NCBI GenBank assembly: GCA_040386235.1
Contig: JAZKGA010000001.1
Location: 186,001-250,000 of the forward strand
Direction: 5' to 3'
Length of the DNA stretch: 64,000 bases
DNA from: JAZKGA01 sp040386235
GTDB taxonomy: Bacteria > Pseudomonadota > Alphaproteobacteria > Micavibrionales > Micavibrionaceae
Positions within the stretch are counted from its first letter, which is position 1. Each line of letters begins with the position of its first letter. Under the pieces are notes generated by a model. It was not told the origin of the DNA, made no database searches, and saw only the letters and a list, made by a program, of their open reading frames with translations. A program made the position numbers and the translations under genes. Positions 1 through 8,196 of the stretch are shown in pieces.

Positions 1-1387
1 TCACCTGACGTGGCTTGGCCAGTTGCGTGGCACAGCTTAAGGTCTCCTCACCCCGCAGGTCATGACCTTTTTGCGCCAGGGACAGGCGACGGTGATGCGT
101 GATGCCCGTGGTGGATACATATCCGTCATGGCTGCCTTCAACCATGCTAAATGCCTCGGTATCCTCGCGCGTGATCATGGCTTTGCGGACAATCCGGCCG
201 AAATGCCCGTCCTGACGAATTTCCATCGCGTTGTAATCATCAATTGTCAGGCTGTTATGCGCCGCTGTGGCGCGCAAAGCGTCCTGCCATTCCGCAGCCG
301 ATGGGTGCGTGCCGCAATTGACGAAAATACGTTCGCGGGCATAGCTGAATTCAAATGCCAGTGGCGCGGCATGCATTTGCCGGTCATAGGGCGCAGGTGG
401 GCATAAACCGTGGTCGAATAGCAGCAGGGACCGGCCCGATGACAGGCGGTCATATCCACACGCCGGCAGGGTCCGCAGCACCTTGCCCTTGGTGTCAATG
501 CTGGCCAAATAATGATCCAGACGGTCTGCATCTTCTTCCTGTGTGGCATGAAAGCACGGCAGTTTTTTATCGCCACAGCGGAAGAATCGTAACGCTGGCC
601 CCATGCGATCAAGGGCGTGAATAAGCACCGCTGGCACGGGCCGTCCGGCGGCAACCAACGCGACGCGGATTTCATGGCACCGCATATACGCCAGTAATAA
701 CTGGGCCGGGGATCTGGTGACGTGACCGCCATCGCCCAATATCTGCTTGGCCAGTTCCGTTTGCAGCATGTCATGCGTCTGGTGCAGCCAGTCATCCTGA
801 TCGCTCAGGCTTAAACCAGCCAGCAGCAATCCGGTGATCGCCTGTAACGCTGCCGGGCCAGTGTGATTGGATGGCAAAGAGCGCGCCAGATGCCGCCCCT
901 GGCGGAACACGCAATTCATCCAGATATCCTGCCATTGCGTATCGGCGCTGGCACCATAGAAATCAAAATGTTGCACCCAGGCCGCCAGGCGCGCACCGGT
1001 CAGGGCCGCATCAAATATGCCGGTGGTACCGGATTGCCGCCCATACGTTTCGATCCACGACTCGATTAAATGACGGGCCGCGCGACGGGCCATATCACCG
1101 CCGCACGCACGCAAATCCCGCAGCCAGCGAAAGCCATGCCGGTAATTCTGCGTCGCATCGTCTTCCGTCGTACGCCAGAACGCCGCAATCGCGACGTCAT
1201 AGCCAGACGGATAATCCCGCAAAGCGGTTAAAAGGGCACGCCCTGTTTCAGCACTGCCCGCCCACGCATCCGGCGGCAAGGTCAAGATACGCAGGGGATG
1301 GCGTGGCTTTTGAAACGCTTCCAACGCTTCGATTAAGCGTGTCGCCATTGACGGGCTGGATAACGGGCGTACGCCTTCATACCGCAT
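1..1387 (-). CDS. Heparinase II/III family protein (3' end beyond window)
   Basis: The minus-strand frame stays open from the window edge to an ATG at 1387, giving about 462 residues with no stop. The start overlaps the rpe stop by 11 nt and has a GAGG stretch about 8 nt upstream; an internal ATG at 1348 is the alternative. Family signatures are visible: 'GGHVTRSPAQLLLAYM' resembles the GGxHxxRSPxxxL box, and 'AHNSLTIDD' is the conserved AHN-LxIDD segment of the beta-sandwich domain. Known: these proteins resemble polysaccharide lyases, and in alphaproteobacteria one commonly sits next to rpe (often with purH on the other side). Inferred: a role in cell-envelope or storage polysaccharide turnover; the substrate cannot be read. 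The gene is probably co-transcribed with rsmB and rpe. Confidence 0.85.
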   Translation of the reverse strand, partial: MRYEGVRPLSSPSMATRLIEALEAFQKPRHPLRILTLPPDAWAGSAETGRALLTALRDYPSGYDVAIAAFWRTTEDDATQNYRHGFRWLRDLRACGGDMARRAARHLIESWIETYGRQSGTTGIFDAALTGARLAAWVQHFDFYGASADTQWQDIWMNCVFRQGRHLARSLPSNHTGPAALQAITGLLLAGLSLSDQDDWLHQTHDMLQTELAKQILGDGGHVTRSPAQLLLAYMRCHEIRVALVAAGRPVPAVLIHALDRMGPALRFFRCGDKKLPCFHATQEEDADRLDHYLASIDTKGKVLRTLPACGYDRLSSGRSLLLFDHGLCPPAPYDRQMHAAPLAFEFSYARERIFVNCGTHPSAAEWQDALRATAAHNSLTIDDYNAMEIRQDGHFGRIVRKAMITREDTEAFSMVEGSHDGYVSTTGITHHRRLSLAQKGHDLRGEETLSCATQLAKPRQV

Positions 1388-2042
1388 TGCACGCCTCGCG
1401 TATTTTTTGTATGTGGGCAGCGTACGCGCCATCTTCAGGCTTAAATATCGCCGTACCGGCGACAAGTACGTCGGCCCCTGCCGTCACAGCTTTTGCCGCA
1501 GTCTTTGCGGTAATGCCGCCATCAACCTGAATATGTATCTGGTGGGATTGCGTACGTGCCAGATCGCGCGCCTGTTGAATCTTATCGTGCAGATCCAAAA
1601 ACACTTGCCCCCCAAAACCAGGGTTAACGGTCATTACCAGAATCAGGTCAATTAAGGGCAGTACGTGCCGTATGCCCTCAACCGGTGTTCCAGGACTCAA
1701 AGCCACGCCTGCCTTCATACCCGCGTCACGTACGGCCTGTAACGTACGGTGCAGATGTGGCCCGGATTCGGCATGAACTGTCATCCTGTTTGCGCCAGCT
1801 GCGGCCAAAGGGGCGATATAGCTTTCGGGGTGTGTGACCATCAAATGCACATCGAAAAAGGCTTTTGTCCGCGCACGCAGTCCGGCAATCACCGGTGGCC
1901 CAAAGGTCAGATTGGGCACAAAATGTCCGTCCATGACGTCGAAATGAATCCAATCAGCCCCCGCAGCCATCAGCATATCAACCTCTTCCCCCAAACGGGC
2001 AAAGTCGGCAGACAGGACAGAAGGGGCGATTAATACAGGCAT
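1377..2042 (-). CDS. rpe: Ribulose-phosphate 3-epimerase
   Basis: Interconverts D-ribulose 5-phosphate and D-xylulose 5-phosphate in the pentose phosphate and Calvin-type pathways; a cytosolic TIM barrel. The 221 residues match the usual length. Metal and catalytic residues are in place: H33 and D35 in 'IHFDVMDGHFVPN', H66 in 'DVHLMV', D174 in 'QVDGGI', and the phosphate loop 'NPGFGGQ' at 140-146. It lies between rsmB and the heparinase-like gene in the same direction; the start of the latter overlaps its end. The ATG start gives the family N-terminus (IAPSVLSADFARL), so the start is secure. Confidence 0.97.
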   Translation of the reverse strand: MPVLIAPSVLSADFARLGEEVDMLMAAGADWIHFDVMDGHFVPNLTFGPPVIAGLRARTKAFFDVHLMVTHPESYIAPLAAAGANRMTVHAESGPHLHRTLQAVRDAGMKAGVALSPGTPVEGIRHVLPLIDLILVMTVNPGFGGQVFLDLHDKIQQARDLARTQSHQIHIQVDGGITAKTAAKAVTAGADVLVAGTAIFKPEDGAYAAHIQKIREACNAV

Positions 2043-2128
2043 AGGGCCAAAACGCAGATCAGGATCAAGAGATGAAAGCGAATGCTATCGTGCTGAGTCT
2101 AATGGCATATCGCGTGATTTGACAAGAC

Positions 2129-3484
2129 TTAATGCAGTTTTCTCAAACGCGAGATAAAAAACCCATCCACACCGCCCAGATCAGGCCACATCCACGGCAT
2201 AATCCGCAATTCACGATTGACATTCAGGGCATCGGTCAGGCCTGGCACTTCTTCGGGCTGAATGGGGACGCGGATCATCGTTTTATCTTTTGCCAGCAAG
2301 GCCGCAATCTGATCTTCACCTTCGGCTGCCTGCAAGGAACAGGTGCAGTAAACAAGGGTGCCGCCGGGAGCCAGCAACGCGACGGCATTTTCAAGAATGC
2401 GGGCCTGTACCGCGGCCAGCCTGTCCACATCCTGCGGCAGTTTTAACCAGGCCGTATCCGGTTGTCGCCGCAACGTACCCGTTGCCGAACAAGGCGCATC
2501 AATCAAAATTTTAGTGAACTGCGCCTGATGTGCCGCCCGCCAGGTGGCAGCATCCGCAATTGTTTGCGTGACCAGCTCCTCCAACCCCAGACGTGCCATA
2601 TTGTCGCGCAGCAGGCGCATCCGGCTGGCCGACCGGTCCATGGCAACGACGGTCGCACCGCTGGCTGCCAATTGGGCCGCTTTTCCCCCAGGGGCCGCAC
2701 ACATATCCAAAATCACATCGCCCGCCTGCGGCTTCAGCAAGGGCGCAGCAAGGCTGGCTGCCGCCTCCTGCACCCACCATGTCCCGGCTGAAAAGCCTGG
2801 GAAATCGGGCACTGCGCCACCATCATAGCGGCGCAATGTGCCGTTCGGTAAAATCTGCGCACCCAGCGTTTCCGCCCAATACGCCAGTTGCGATTGGTCC
2901 CGAATGGTTAAATCGAGGTCAGGCTCAATCATATTGGCTTCACAGGTTTTTATCGCGACCTGCAGGCCATAGGTTTTGATCCAGCTTTCCAACAGCCATG
3001 ACGGTGTGTTCAACCGGGCCGCATCTTGTGTGCCCGTGATCGCTTTACCCGACTGGGCGACACGCCGCAGAATCGCGTTGACGAACCCTTTCAGGCGCAT
3101 AAGCCCCAGGCGATCGCAAATATCAACCGCCGTATTCACAGCCGCATGGGGCGGCACGTCCAGGAACACCAGCTGTGTCACAGCGACGCGCAATAAATGG
3201 TGCAAATGGGCGGGCTGAATTTTCTGATCCGGACGCTCAACACTGCGGCGAATAATGTCGTCCACCTGGCCCAAATGACGCAACGCGGTCAGGACGATCG
3301 CACGGACAAACGCGCGGTCGCGGGAGTCAAGGCGCAGAAGGGCCGTGTCGTTATCCAACAATTGATCCAGCGGCTTTTGCTGGTCCAAACATTGTCCCAG
3401 CAGGGTTAAAGCCACATATCGGCTTTGCAGGGCATCGGGCGGAGAGAAAAGGGTGTCGGTATCAGCGGAGTCCATGGCGCACAT
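2129..3484 (-). CDS. rsmB: 16S rRNA (cytosine-967-C5)-methyltransferase RsmB
   Basis: S-adenosylmethionine-dependent RNA m5C methyltransferase acting on small-subunit rRNA. An N-terminal NusB-like helical domain (about residues 20-150) precedes a Rossmann methyltransferase domain with the SAM loop 'DMCAAPGGKAAQLA', the 'DAPCSATGTLRRQPD' motif carrying one conserved Cys, and 'LVYCTCSL' carrying the other. The start is uncertain: ATG at 3484 has a GAG about 9 nt upstream, while TTG at 3511 and ATG at 3475 are in frame. Only 32 nt separate it from the htpX stop, so htpX-rsmB-rpe is probably one transcript. About 450 residues, normal for the family. Confidence 0.96.
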   Translation of the reverse strand: MCAMDSADTDTLFSPPDALQSRYVALTLLGQCLDQQKPLDQLLDNDTALLRLDSRDRAFVRAIVLTALRHLGQVDDIIRRSVERPDQKIQPAHLHHLLRVAVTQLVFLDVPPHAAVNTAVDICDRLGLMRLKGFVNAILRRVAQSGKAITGTQDAARLNTPSWLLESWIKTYGLQVAIKTCEANMIEPDLDLTIRDQSQLAYWAETLGAQILPNGTLRRYDGGAVPDFPGFSAGTWWVQEAAASLAAPLLKPQAGDVILDMCAAPGGKAAQLAASGATVVAMDRSASRMRLLRDNMARLGLEELVTQTIADAATWRAAHQAQFTKILIDAPCSATGTLRRQPDTAWLKLPQDVDRLAAVQARILENAVALLAPGGTLVYCTCSLQAAEGEDQIAALLAKDKTMIRVPIQPEEVPGLTDALNVNRELRIMPWMWPDLGGVDGFFISRLRKLH

Positions 3485-3516
3485 AACATCATACTCGCCC
3501 GCACACCGCAAGGCTG

Positions 3517-4356
3517 TTAAACCATGGCAAGCAGGCGGCGGATGCGCTCTTCCGTCCGTGGGTGCGTCGCGAATAATCCGTCAACTGCATGGGCGTGCAG
3601 CGGGTTGATAATAAACATATGCGCGGTGGCCGGGTTGTCTTCGGCCCGCACATTATCAATCACTTTTGCCTGGCCTGCGATTTTGCCAAGCGCCGACGCC
3701 AAAGCCTGAGGCTGACCACAAATCTGTGCGCCCCGACGATCTGCCTCAAATTCACGGGTGCGGGAAATGGCCATCTGGACCAATGTTGCCGCCAACGGGG
3801 CCAGCAGTGCGATCAGCAGGGTAACAATCACATTCTGTCGCCCGCCGTTCTGCGTGCTGCCACCAAAAAACAGACCGAAATTGGCCAGCATGGATAACGC
3901 ACCTGCCAGGGTCGCGGTGACTGTCATGATCAGCGTGTCGCGGTTTTGAATGTGCGCCAGTTCATGCGCCATCACCCCTGCGATTTCATCTTCATTTAAA
4001 CTGCTCAATAATCCGGTCGTGGCCGCGACAGCGGCGTTTTCCGGATTGCGGCCTGTTGCAAATGCGTTCGGCTGATCATTCTCAATCACATATATTTTGG
4101 GCATTGGCAGGCCGGCGTTTTGGGCCAGCTGCGCAATCATCGCAAACAAGCGTGGCGCTGCGTTCTGATCCACTTGATGCGCGCGATAATGGCGCAGGAC
4201 AAATTTGTCGCTATTCCAGTACGCCCACATATTGGTGACAGCCGCAAACACCAGAGCGATCATCATGCCGCCCTTGCCACCCAGCACCATGCCGATAACG
4301 CCGAAAAAGGCGGTCAATCCCGCCATCAAAAGTGTGGTTTTTAAAGACCCGTTCAT
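3517..4356 (-). CDS. htpX: Membrane zinc metalloprotease HtpX (M48)
   Basis: Integral inner-membrane protease of the M48B family, involved in turnover of misfolded membrane proteins. The zinc motif is HELAH at residues 131-135, with the third-ligand region 'EFEADRRGAQI' further on. Hydrophobic segments lie at about 8-26, 30-46, 145-165 and 175-195. The 279 residues fit the family. Its ATG overlaps the stop of the chorismate mutase gene by 4 nt (ATGA), indicating translational coupling, and rsmB follows closely. Heat-shock control is known in other bacteria, but no specific site was seen here. Confidence 0.96.
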   Translation of the reverse strand: MNGSLKTTLLMAGLTAFFGVIGMVLGGKGGMMIALVFAAVTNMWAYWNSDKFVLRHYRAHQVDQNAAPRLFAMIAQLAQNAGLPMPKIYVIENDQPNAFATGRNPENAAVAATTGLLSSLNEDEIAGVMAHELAHIQNRDTLIMTVTATLAGALSMLANFGLFFGGSTQNGGRQNVIVTLLIALLAPLAATLVQMAISRTREFEADRRGAQICGQPQALASALGKIAGQAKVIDNVRAEDNPATAHMFIINPLHAHAVDGLFATHPRTEERIRRLLAMV

Positions 4357-4709
4357 GCCCTATCCCTCTTCTTAAATAATATAGGCGCGATCAGCGCTTG
4401 TTCCAGGGCACAGCTGGTGGCGACAATATCCGTATAAAGGCGGCGCACCAGCCCGTCATCCATCCCGATATTGGCCGCGTTTTCTGCATTCCGGTCGATA
4501 ACCTGCGCCACGCGGTCCGGCAAGATGGCAGGAATACCGGCCTCTTTTTTACGGGCCGCCACAGCCCGGATAACGCCATGGCGTTTGTGCAGCAGGGCAA
4601 CGATCTGATCGTCAAGCGCATCAATCTGCGCCCGATAATCCTGCAACCAGGCAGGTGCGGTGGCCAAAGTGACACAGTTATTTTCAGGCTTCTTTTCAGC
4701 GTCAGTCAT
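4353..4709 (-). CDS. Chorismate mutase, AroQ type
   Basis: Predicted to convert chorismate to prephenate in phenylalanine/tyrosine synthesis. The 118 residues form an all-helical AroQ-like domain: 'LQDYRAQIDALDDQIVALL' carries the conserved Arg and the D-x2-D helix, 'KKEAGIPAILPDRVAQVI' the basic active-site Lys/Arg region, and 'VRRLYTDIVATSCALEQ' the C-terminal helix. It is a stand-alone enzyme with no prephenate dehydratase attached. It overlaps htpX by 4 nt. Its start lies only 8 nt from the start of the divergent DUF1674 gene, so one of the two starts may be internal or leaderless. Confidence 0.9.
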   Translation of the reverse strand: MTDAEKKPENNCVTLATAPAWLQDYRAQIDALDDQIVALLHKRHGVIRAVAARKKEAGIPAILPDRVAQVIDRNAENAANIGMDDGLVRRLYTDIVATSCALEQALIAPILFKKRDRA

Positions 4710-4717
4710 GCTACATC

Positions 4718-4882
4718 ATGGGTATGACGAAGCCTGTGAAAAGTAAAGCCCTGGTAACACCACCTGCCCCACCCGCGCCCGCACCCGCGCACCCCATGCC
4801 CCCTGAATACGGCGGTCGTAAAGGCGTTGAGCCAACGCGCTATGGTGATTGGGAATTGAACGGAAAATGCGTCGATTTCTAA
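4718..4882 (+). CDS. DUF1674 / SDHAF4-like small protein
   Basis: A 54-residue protein. The N-terminal half is basic and then a Pro/Ala-rich linker; the C-terminus carries the family signature 'PEYGGRKGVEPTRYGDWE' followed by 'GKCVDF' at the very end. Known: this domain is shared with eukaryotic SDHAF4, which helps assemble the flavinylated succinate dehydrogenase subunit; the bacterial role is presumed similar. An in-frame second ATG at 4724 may be the real start, and neither has a clear ribosome-binding site. Its place beside htpX-rsmB is common in alphaproteobacteria. ileS follows 75 nt downstream. Confidence 0.88.
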   Translation: MGMTKPVKSKALVTPPAPPAPAPAHPMPPEYGGRKGVEPTRYGDWELNGKCVDF

Positions 4883-4957
4883 GCGGGCTTGCTATTTCTT
4901 AGCGGTTTCGCTAGGGTCCTGGGGTTACCCCAACCCACAAGATGCCTGCAGATTCCC

Positions 4958-7717
4958 ATGGATAATTTAAAAGACACGTTAAACCTGCCTCAGACCGAAT
5001 TCCCGATGCGGGGCAATTTGCCACAGCGTGAGCCTGAAATACTGGCCCAATGGCAAGGGGAACAAGATTACACGACGTTGCGTCAGGCACGCGCGGGGGC
5101 TAAGAAATTTGTCCTGCACTGCGGCCCCCCTTATGCGAACGCCCCCCTGCATAACGGCCATTTGGTGCCCAATATGTTGAAAGATATCGTCGTCCGCACA
5201 AAAGCCATGTCGGGATACGACACACCGTATATCCCTGGCTGGGACTGCCACGGCCTGCCGATTGAATGGAAAGTTGAACGCGGATTAAAAGAGCAAGGCA
5301 AAAACAAAGCGGATATCAGCACCGCGGATTTTCGTGCCCTGTGTCGCGCGACAGCCAATGAATGGATTGCCCACCAGAAAAACGACTGGCAGCGCATGGG
5401 CTGTCTGGGCGATTGGGATCAGCCCTATTTGACCATGGACTATGTGAACGAAGCCGGCATTTTGGGTGAGATGTACAAACTGGCCCAATCCGGCTTGATG
5501 TACAAAGCCTTCCGTCCGGTCATGTGGTCAACCGTTGAACAAACAGCCCTGGCCGAAGCTGAGATTGAATACCAAGACAAAGAATCGACCGCGCTTTATT
5601 TCGCGTTTCCAATTGTGGGTCAAGACGATCATTATCTGGTTGCCTGGACCACGACACCATGGTCGATCCCGTCAAACCGCGCCGTCGCGGTGGGTGCAGA
5701 CATCACGTATAAAGGCATTCGTCCGCAAGGTGTGACTGCCACCTACTGGATCGCCGAAGACCTGGCCGCCGATTTTGCGAAAATCATTGATGCCGACACA
5801 GCCGAAACAATTGGCCATAAACCTGGTTCAGCCTTTATTGGCCTGGAATCACGCCAACCGTTATTTGATACGCCGATTCCGATTGTTGCGGGCCATCACG
5901 TGACAACCGATTCAGGAACAGGCGTGGTGCATATCGCGCCATCGCATGGGGTCGAAGATTTCGAGATTGGTAAAATCAACGCGCTGGACCTGGCATGCTA
6001 TGTCGATAATGGTGGGCGATACGTGGCTGAAATGCCCGTCCTGCCACAGACGAATGAACCGCTGGCGGGTTTAAGCTTGAAAGAAGCGGAGCCTTTGATC
6101 CTGGCGGAGTTAAGCACGACAGATCGCCTGCTGTACACCCATAAAATCACGCATTCTTATCCGGTGTCCTGGCGGTCAAAAGCTCCATTGATATACCGCA
6201 GTACCAGCCAATGGTTCGTCGCGCTTGATAAGCCGTTTGGAAAAGACGGCAAAACATTGCGCGATATTGCCCTGCAGCAAATTGATGCGGTAAACTGGGT
6301 CCCCGAAGAAGGGCGCAATCGTATTTATGGGATGATAAAAGATCGCCCGGATTGGTGCATTTCGCGCCAGCGTTTGTGGGGGGTCCCTATTGCGCTGTTC
6401 CGCAACAAAAAGACAGGCGATTATATCTTTGATTCCGCCGTTTTCAGTCATGTCACGCAGCAAATTGCCAAAAGCGGGATTGATGCCTGGACCGATTTAT
6501 CGACCACTGATTTGCTGCCCGCCGGTTGGTTGAACGCCAACGGTATGGATGCCGCCGATATCGAAAAAGAAACAGATATCCTGGACGTCTGGTTTGATTC
6601 CGGATCGACATATGCCCATGTCGTGCAAACGCGTGAAGGCATGCAATTCCCGGCTGACCTTTATCTGGAAGGATCGGATCAACACCGCGGCTGGTTCCAT
6701 TCCAGTCTGCTGTTGTCCTGCGCCACGAATGCACAGGCCCCTTATCGCAGTGTGTTAACCCATGGCTTTGTTGTAGATGGCAAAGGCAAAAAATTGTCCA
6801 AATCCTTAGGCAACGGTGCAAATGCTGGGGAATTAATGGCCAAATATGGCGCAGATATCCTGCGCCTGTGGGTCGCATCTGCCGACTATAAAGGTGACAT
6901 TAAAACCAGTCCGGAGATTCTGGATGGGGTTACAGAGTCCTATCGTAAATTCCGCAACACGATCCGTTATATGACAGGGAATTTGTACGATTTCACCTTG
7001 GATCAGGCGGTGGCATATGCCGATCTGCCTGACCTGGAAAAAGCCATGCTGGCGCGATTTGCAGCAGTGCAGGCAGAGGCCCAGGAAAACCTGAACAGCT
7101 ATAAATTCTATCGGGCGATACAGGTATGGCAGAATTTCTGCGCCGTGGATTTATCAAGCATTTATTTCGACATCCGCAAAGACACGCTGTATTGCGAAAA
7201 GCCGAACAGCTTAAAACGCCGCGCCTGCCAGACAGTTTTGCTGCACCTGTTTAAAGGGATTGTAACGGCGTTAACACCGTTTATGCCGTTTACAGCAGAC
7301 GAAGCATGGCGGTCATTCTTTGGCGCCGACAAACCGATCTATCTCGAAACCTTTTATACTCTTCCGGCTGATGTGCAGGATGCGGCCATGCTTGATCGCT
7401 GGAACCGGATTCTTGAGATTCGCAGCGCGGTGAACGCAATGGTTGAAACAACATTGCGTGCGCCTGGCCATGTTAAGGCCAATAGCGAGGTCGATGTGGT
7501 TCTGGCGTTACCCGACCGTGCCGCAATGCCGGGCGAAGACGCGTTGCAGGAAATCCTGATCTGCGCATCCGTTACCCTCACGGACGGGCCATTTACCGTT
7601 CAGGTCAGTAAGACGACAGCCGCCAAATGCCCCCGCTGCTGGAACCACCGGACGGTTGGATCATCGGGCGTGTGTGGCCGATGTGACGCGGCAACAAATC
7701 TGAAATCGGCGGCATAA
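4958..7717 (+). CDS. ileS: Isoleucyl-tRNA synthetase
   Basis: Class I aminoacyl-tRNA synthetase charging tRNA-Ile. The 919 residues from ATG 4958 begin 'MDNLKDTLNLPQTEFPMRG', the usual N-terminus; an in-frame ATG at 4889 would add 23 unlikely residues. The HIGH-like motif is 'PLHNGH' (63-68), and the KMSKS-like loop is 'KKLSKS' near residue 610. The CP1 editing domain lies between, with 'TTTPWSIPSNRAVAV'. The C-terminal zinc ribbon is complete ('CPRCWNH' near 890 and 'CGRCDAA'). Two small inverted repeats (TAGCG-gttt-CGCTA and GGGG-tta-CCCC) lie in the leader at 4898-4936; whether they regulate is unknown. Confidence 0.98.
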   Translation: MDNLKDTLNLPQTEFPMRGNLPQREPEILAQWQGEQDYTTLRQARAGAKKFVLHCGPPYANAPLHNGHLVPNMLKDIVVRTKAMSGYDTPYIPGWDCHGLPIEWKVERGLKEQGKNKADISTADFRALCRATANEWIAHQKNDWQRMGCLGDWDQPYLTMDYVNEAGILGEMYKLAQSGLMYKAFRPVMWSTVEQTALAEAEIEYQDKESTALYFAFPIVGQDDHYLVAWTTTPWSIPSNRAVAVGADITYKGIRPQGVTATYWIAEDLAADFAKIIDADTAETIGHKPGSAFIGLESRQPLFDTPIPIVAGHHVTTDSGTGVVHIAPSHGVEDFEIGKINALDLACYVDNGGRYVAEMPVLPQTNEPLAGLSLKEAEPLILAELSTTDRLLYTHKITHSYPVSWRSKAPLIYRSTSQWFVALDKPFGKDGKTLRDIALQQIDAVNWVPEEGRNRIYGMIKDRPDWCISRQRLWGVPIALFRNKKTGDYIFDSAVFSHVTQQIAKSGIDAWTDLSTTDLLPAGWLNANGMDAADIEKETDILDVWFDSGSTYAHVVQTREGMQFPADLYLEGSDQHRGWFHSSLLLSCATNAQAPYRSVLTHGFVVDGKGKKLSKSLGNGANAGELMAKYGADILRLWVASADYKGDIKTSPEILDGVTESYRKFRNTIRYMTGNLYDFTLDQAVAYADLPDLEKAMLARFAAVQAEAQENLNSYKFYRAIQVWQNFCAVDLSSIYFDIRKDTLYCEKPNSLKRRACQTVLLHLFKGIVTALTPFMPFTADEAWRSFFGADKPIYLETFYTLPADVQDAAMLDRWNRILEIRSAVNAMVETTLRAPGHVKANSEVDVVLALPDRAAMPGEDALQEILICASVTLTDGPFTVQVSKTTAAKCPRCWNHRTVGSSGVCGRCDAATNLKSAA

Positions 7718-7803
7718 TCACAACGCGTGTTGCGGTGCAACATATTGAATTTACGTGTTTTTAATCAATTCCCCCTAGACTGGATAGAACATCAAAGGGG
7801 AGT

Positions 7804-7962
7804 ATGATTATGAACGATATTCACGGGGACGTTATCTCTTTACCACAGGGGTTTATGGCTGCGGCCAATGCTGGCCCAACCACCGCCATCGCCTGGACAG
7901 ACCCGGCAGCCATGGTGAAATTATCCGGCTTTGGCGGCATGGATTTAACCCTGGTGCTTTAA
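7804..7962 (+). CDS. Small hypothetical protein, 52 aa
   Basis: An ORF of 52 codons preceded by a strong Shine-Dalgarno sequence (AAAGGGGAG, 2-9 nt before the ATG at 7804). An in-frame ATG at 7810 is the alternative start. The product is mildly hydrophobic, rich in Ala, Gly, Met and Pro, with no clear transmembrane helix and no Cys. I do not recognise a family. It lies between ileS and the SRP RNA. The good ribosome-binding site and the absence of any competing gene are the arguments for it being real. Confidence 0.5.
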   Translation: MIMNDIHGDVISLPQGFMAAANAGPTTAIAWTDPAAMVKLSGFGGMDLTLVL

Positions 7963-8007
7963 TCCTTTTTGCTTGCGTCCCGGCGTTCTTGCCGTTAAAC
8001 AGGATGC

Positions 8008-8098
8008 GGAAGGTCGGCTGGGCGTGTGCTTCGCCAATCCGGTCAGGGCCGAAAGGCAGCAGCCGCAACGAATTTGCCATGGGTTAGTCCGGCCTTCC
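8008..8098 (+). ncRNA. ffs: Signal recognition particle RNA, small bacterial type
   Basis: About 91 nt. The outer helix pairs GGAAGGTCGG at 8008-8017 with CCGGCCTTCC at 8089-8098 (one G-U). The apical domain IV is unmistakable: GGTCAGG at 8041-8047, the tetraloop region CCGAAAGG and then AGCAGCC, which form the symmetric and asymmetric loops bound by Ffh. Known: ffs commonly sits immediately upstream of dnaX in alphaproteobacteria, as here. It acts in co-translational membrane targeting. The exact ends are uncertain by a few nucleotides. Confidence 0.9.
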
Positions 8099-8196
8099 AC
8101 TTTTCCCCTTTTCCTCATTTTTTCATCCGCATCCTTTTGGGATAAGACGGTGCATTTTCTTTGCCAAAAGGCGGAATCGCTTCTACATTATCGGGC

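Noticed and set aside
871..1530. Plus-strand ORF of 219 codons across the heparinase-like and rpe genes
   Set aside because: It is antisense to two well-supported genes and resembles no protein; the minus frame carries family motifs.
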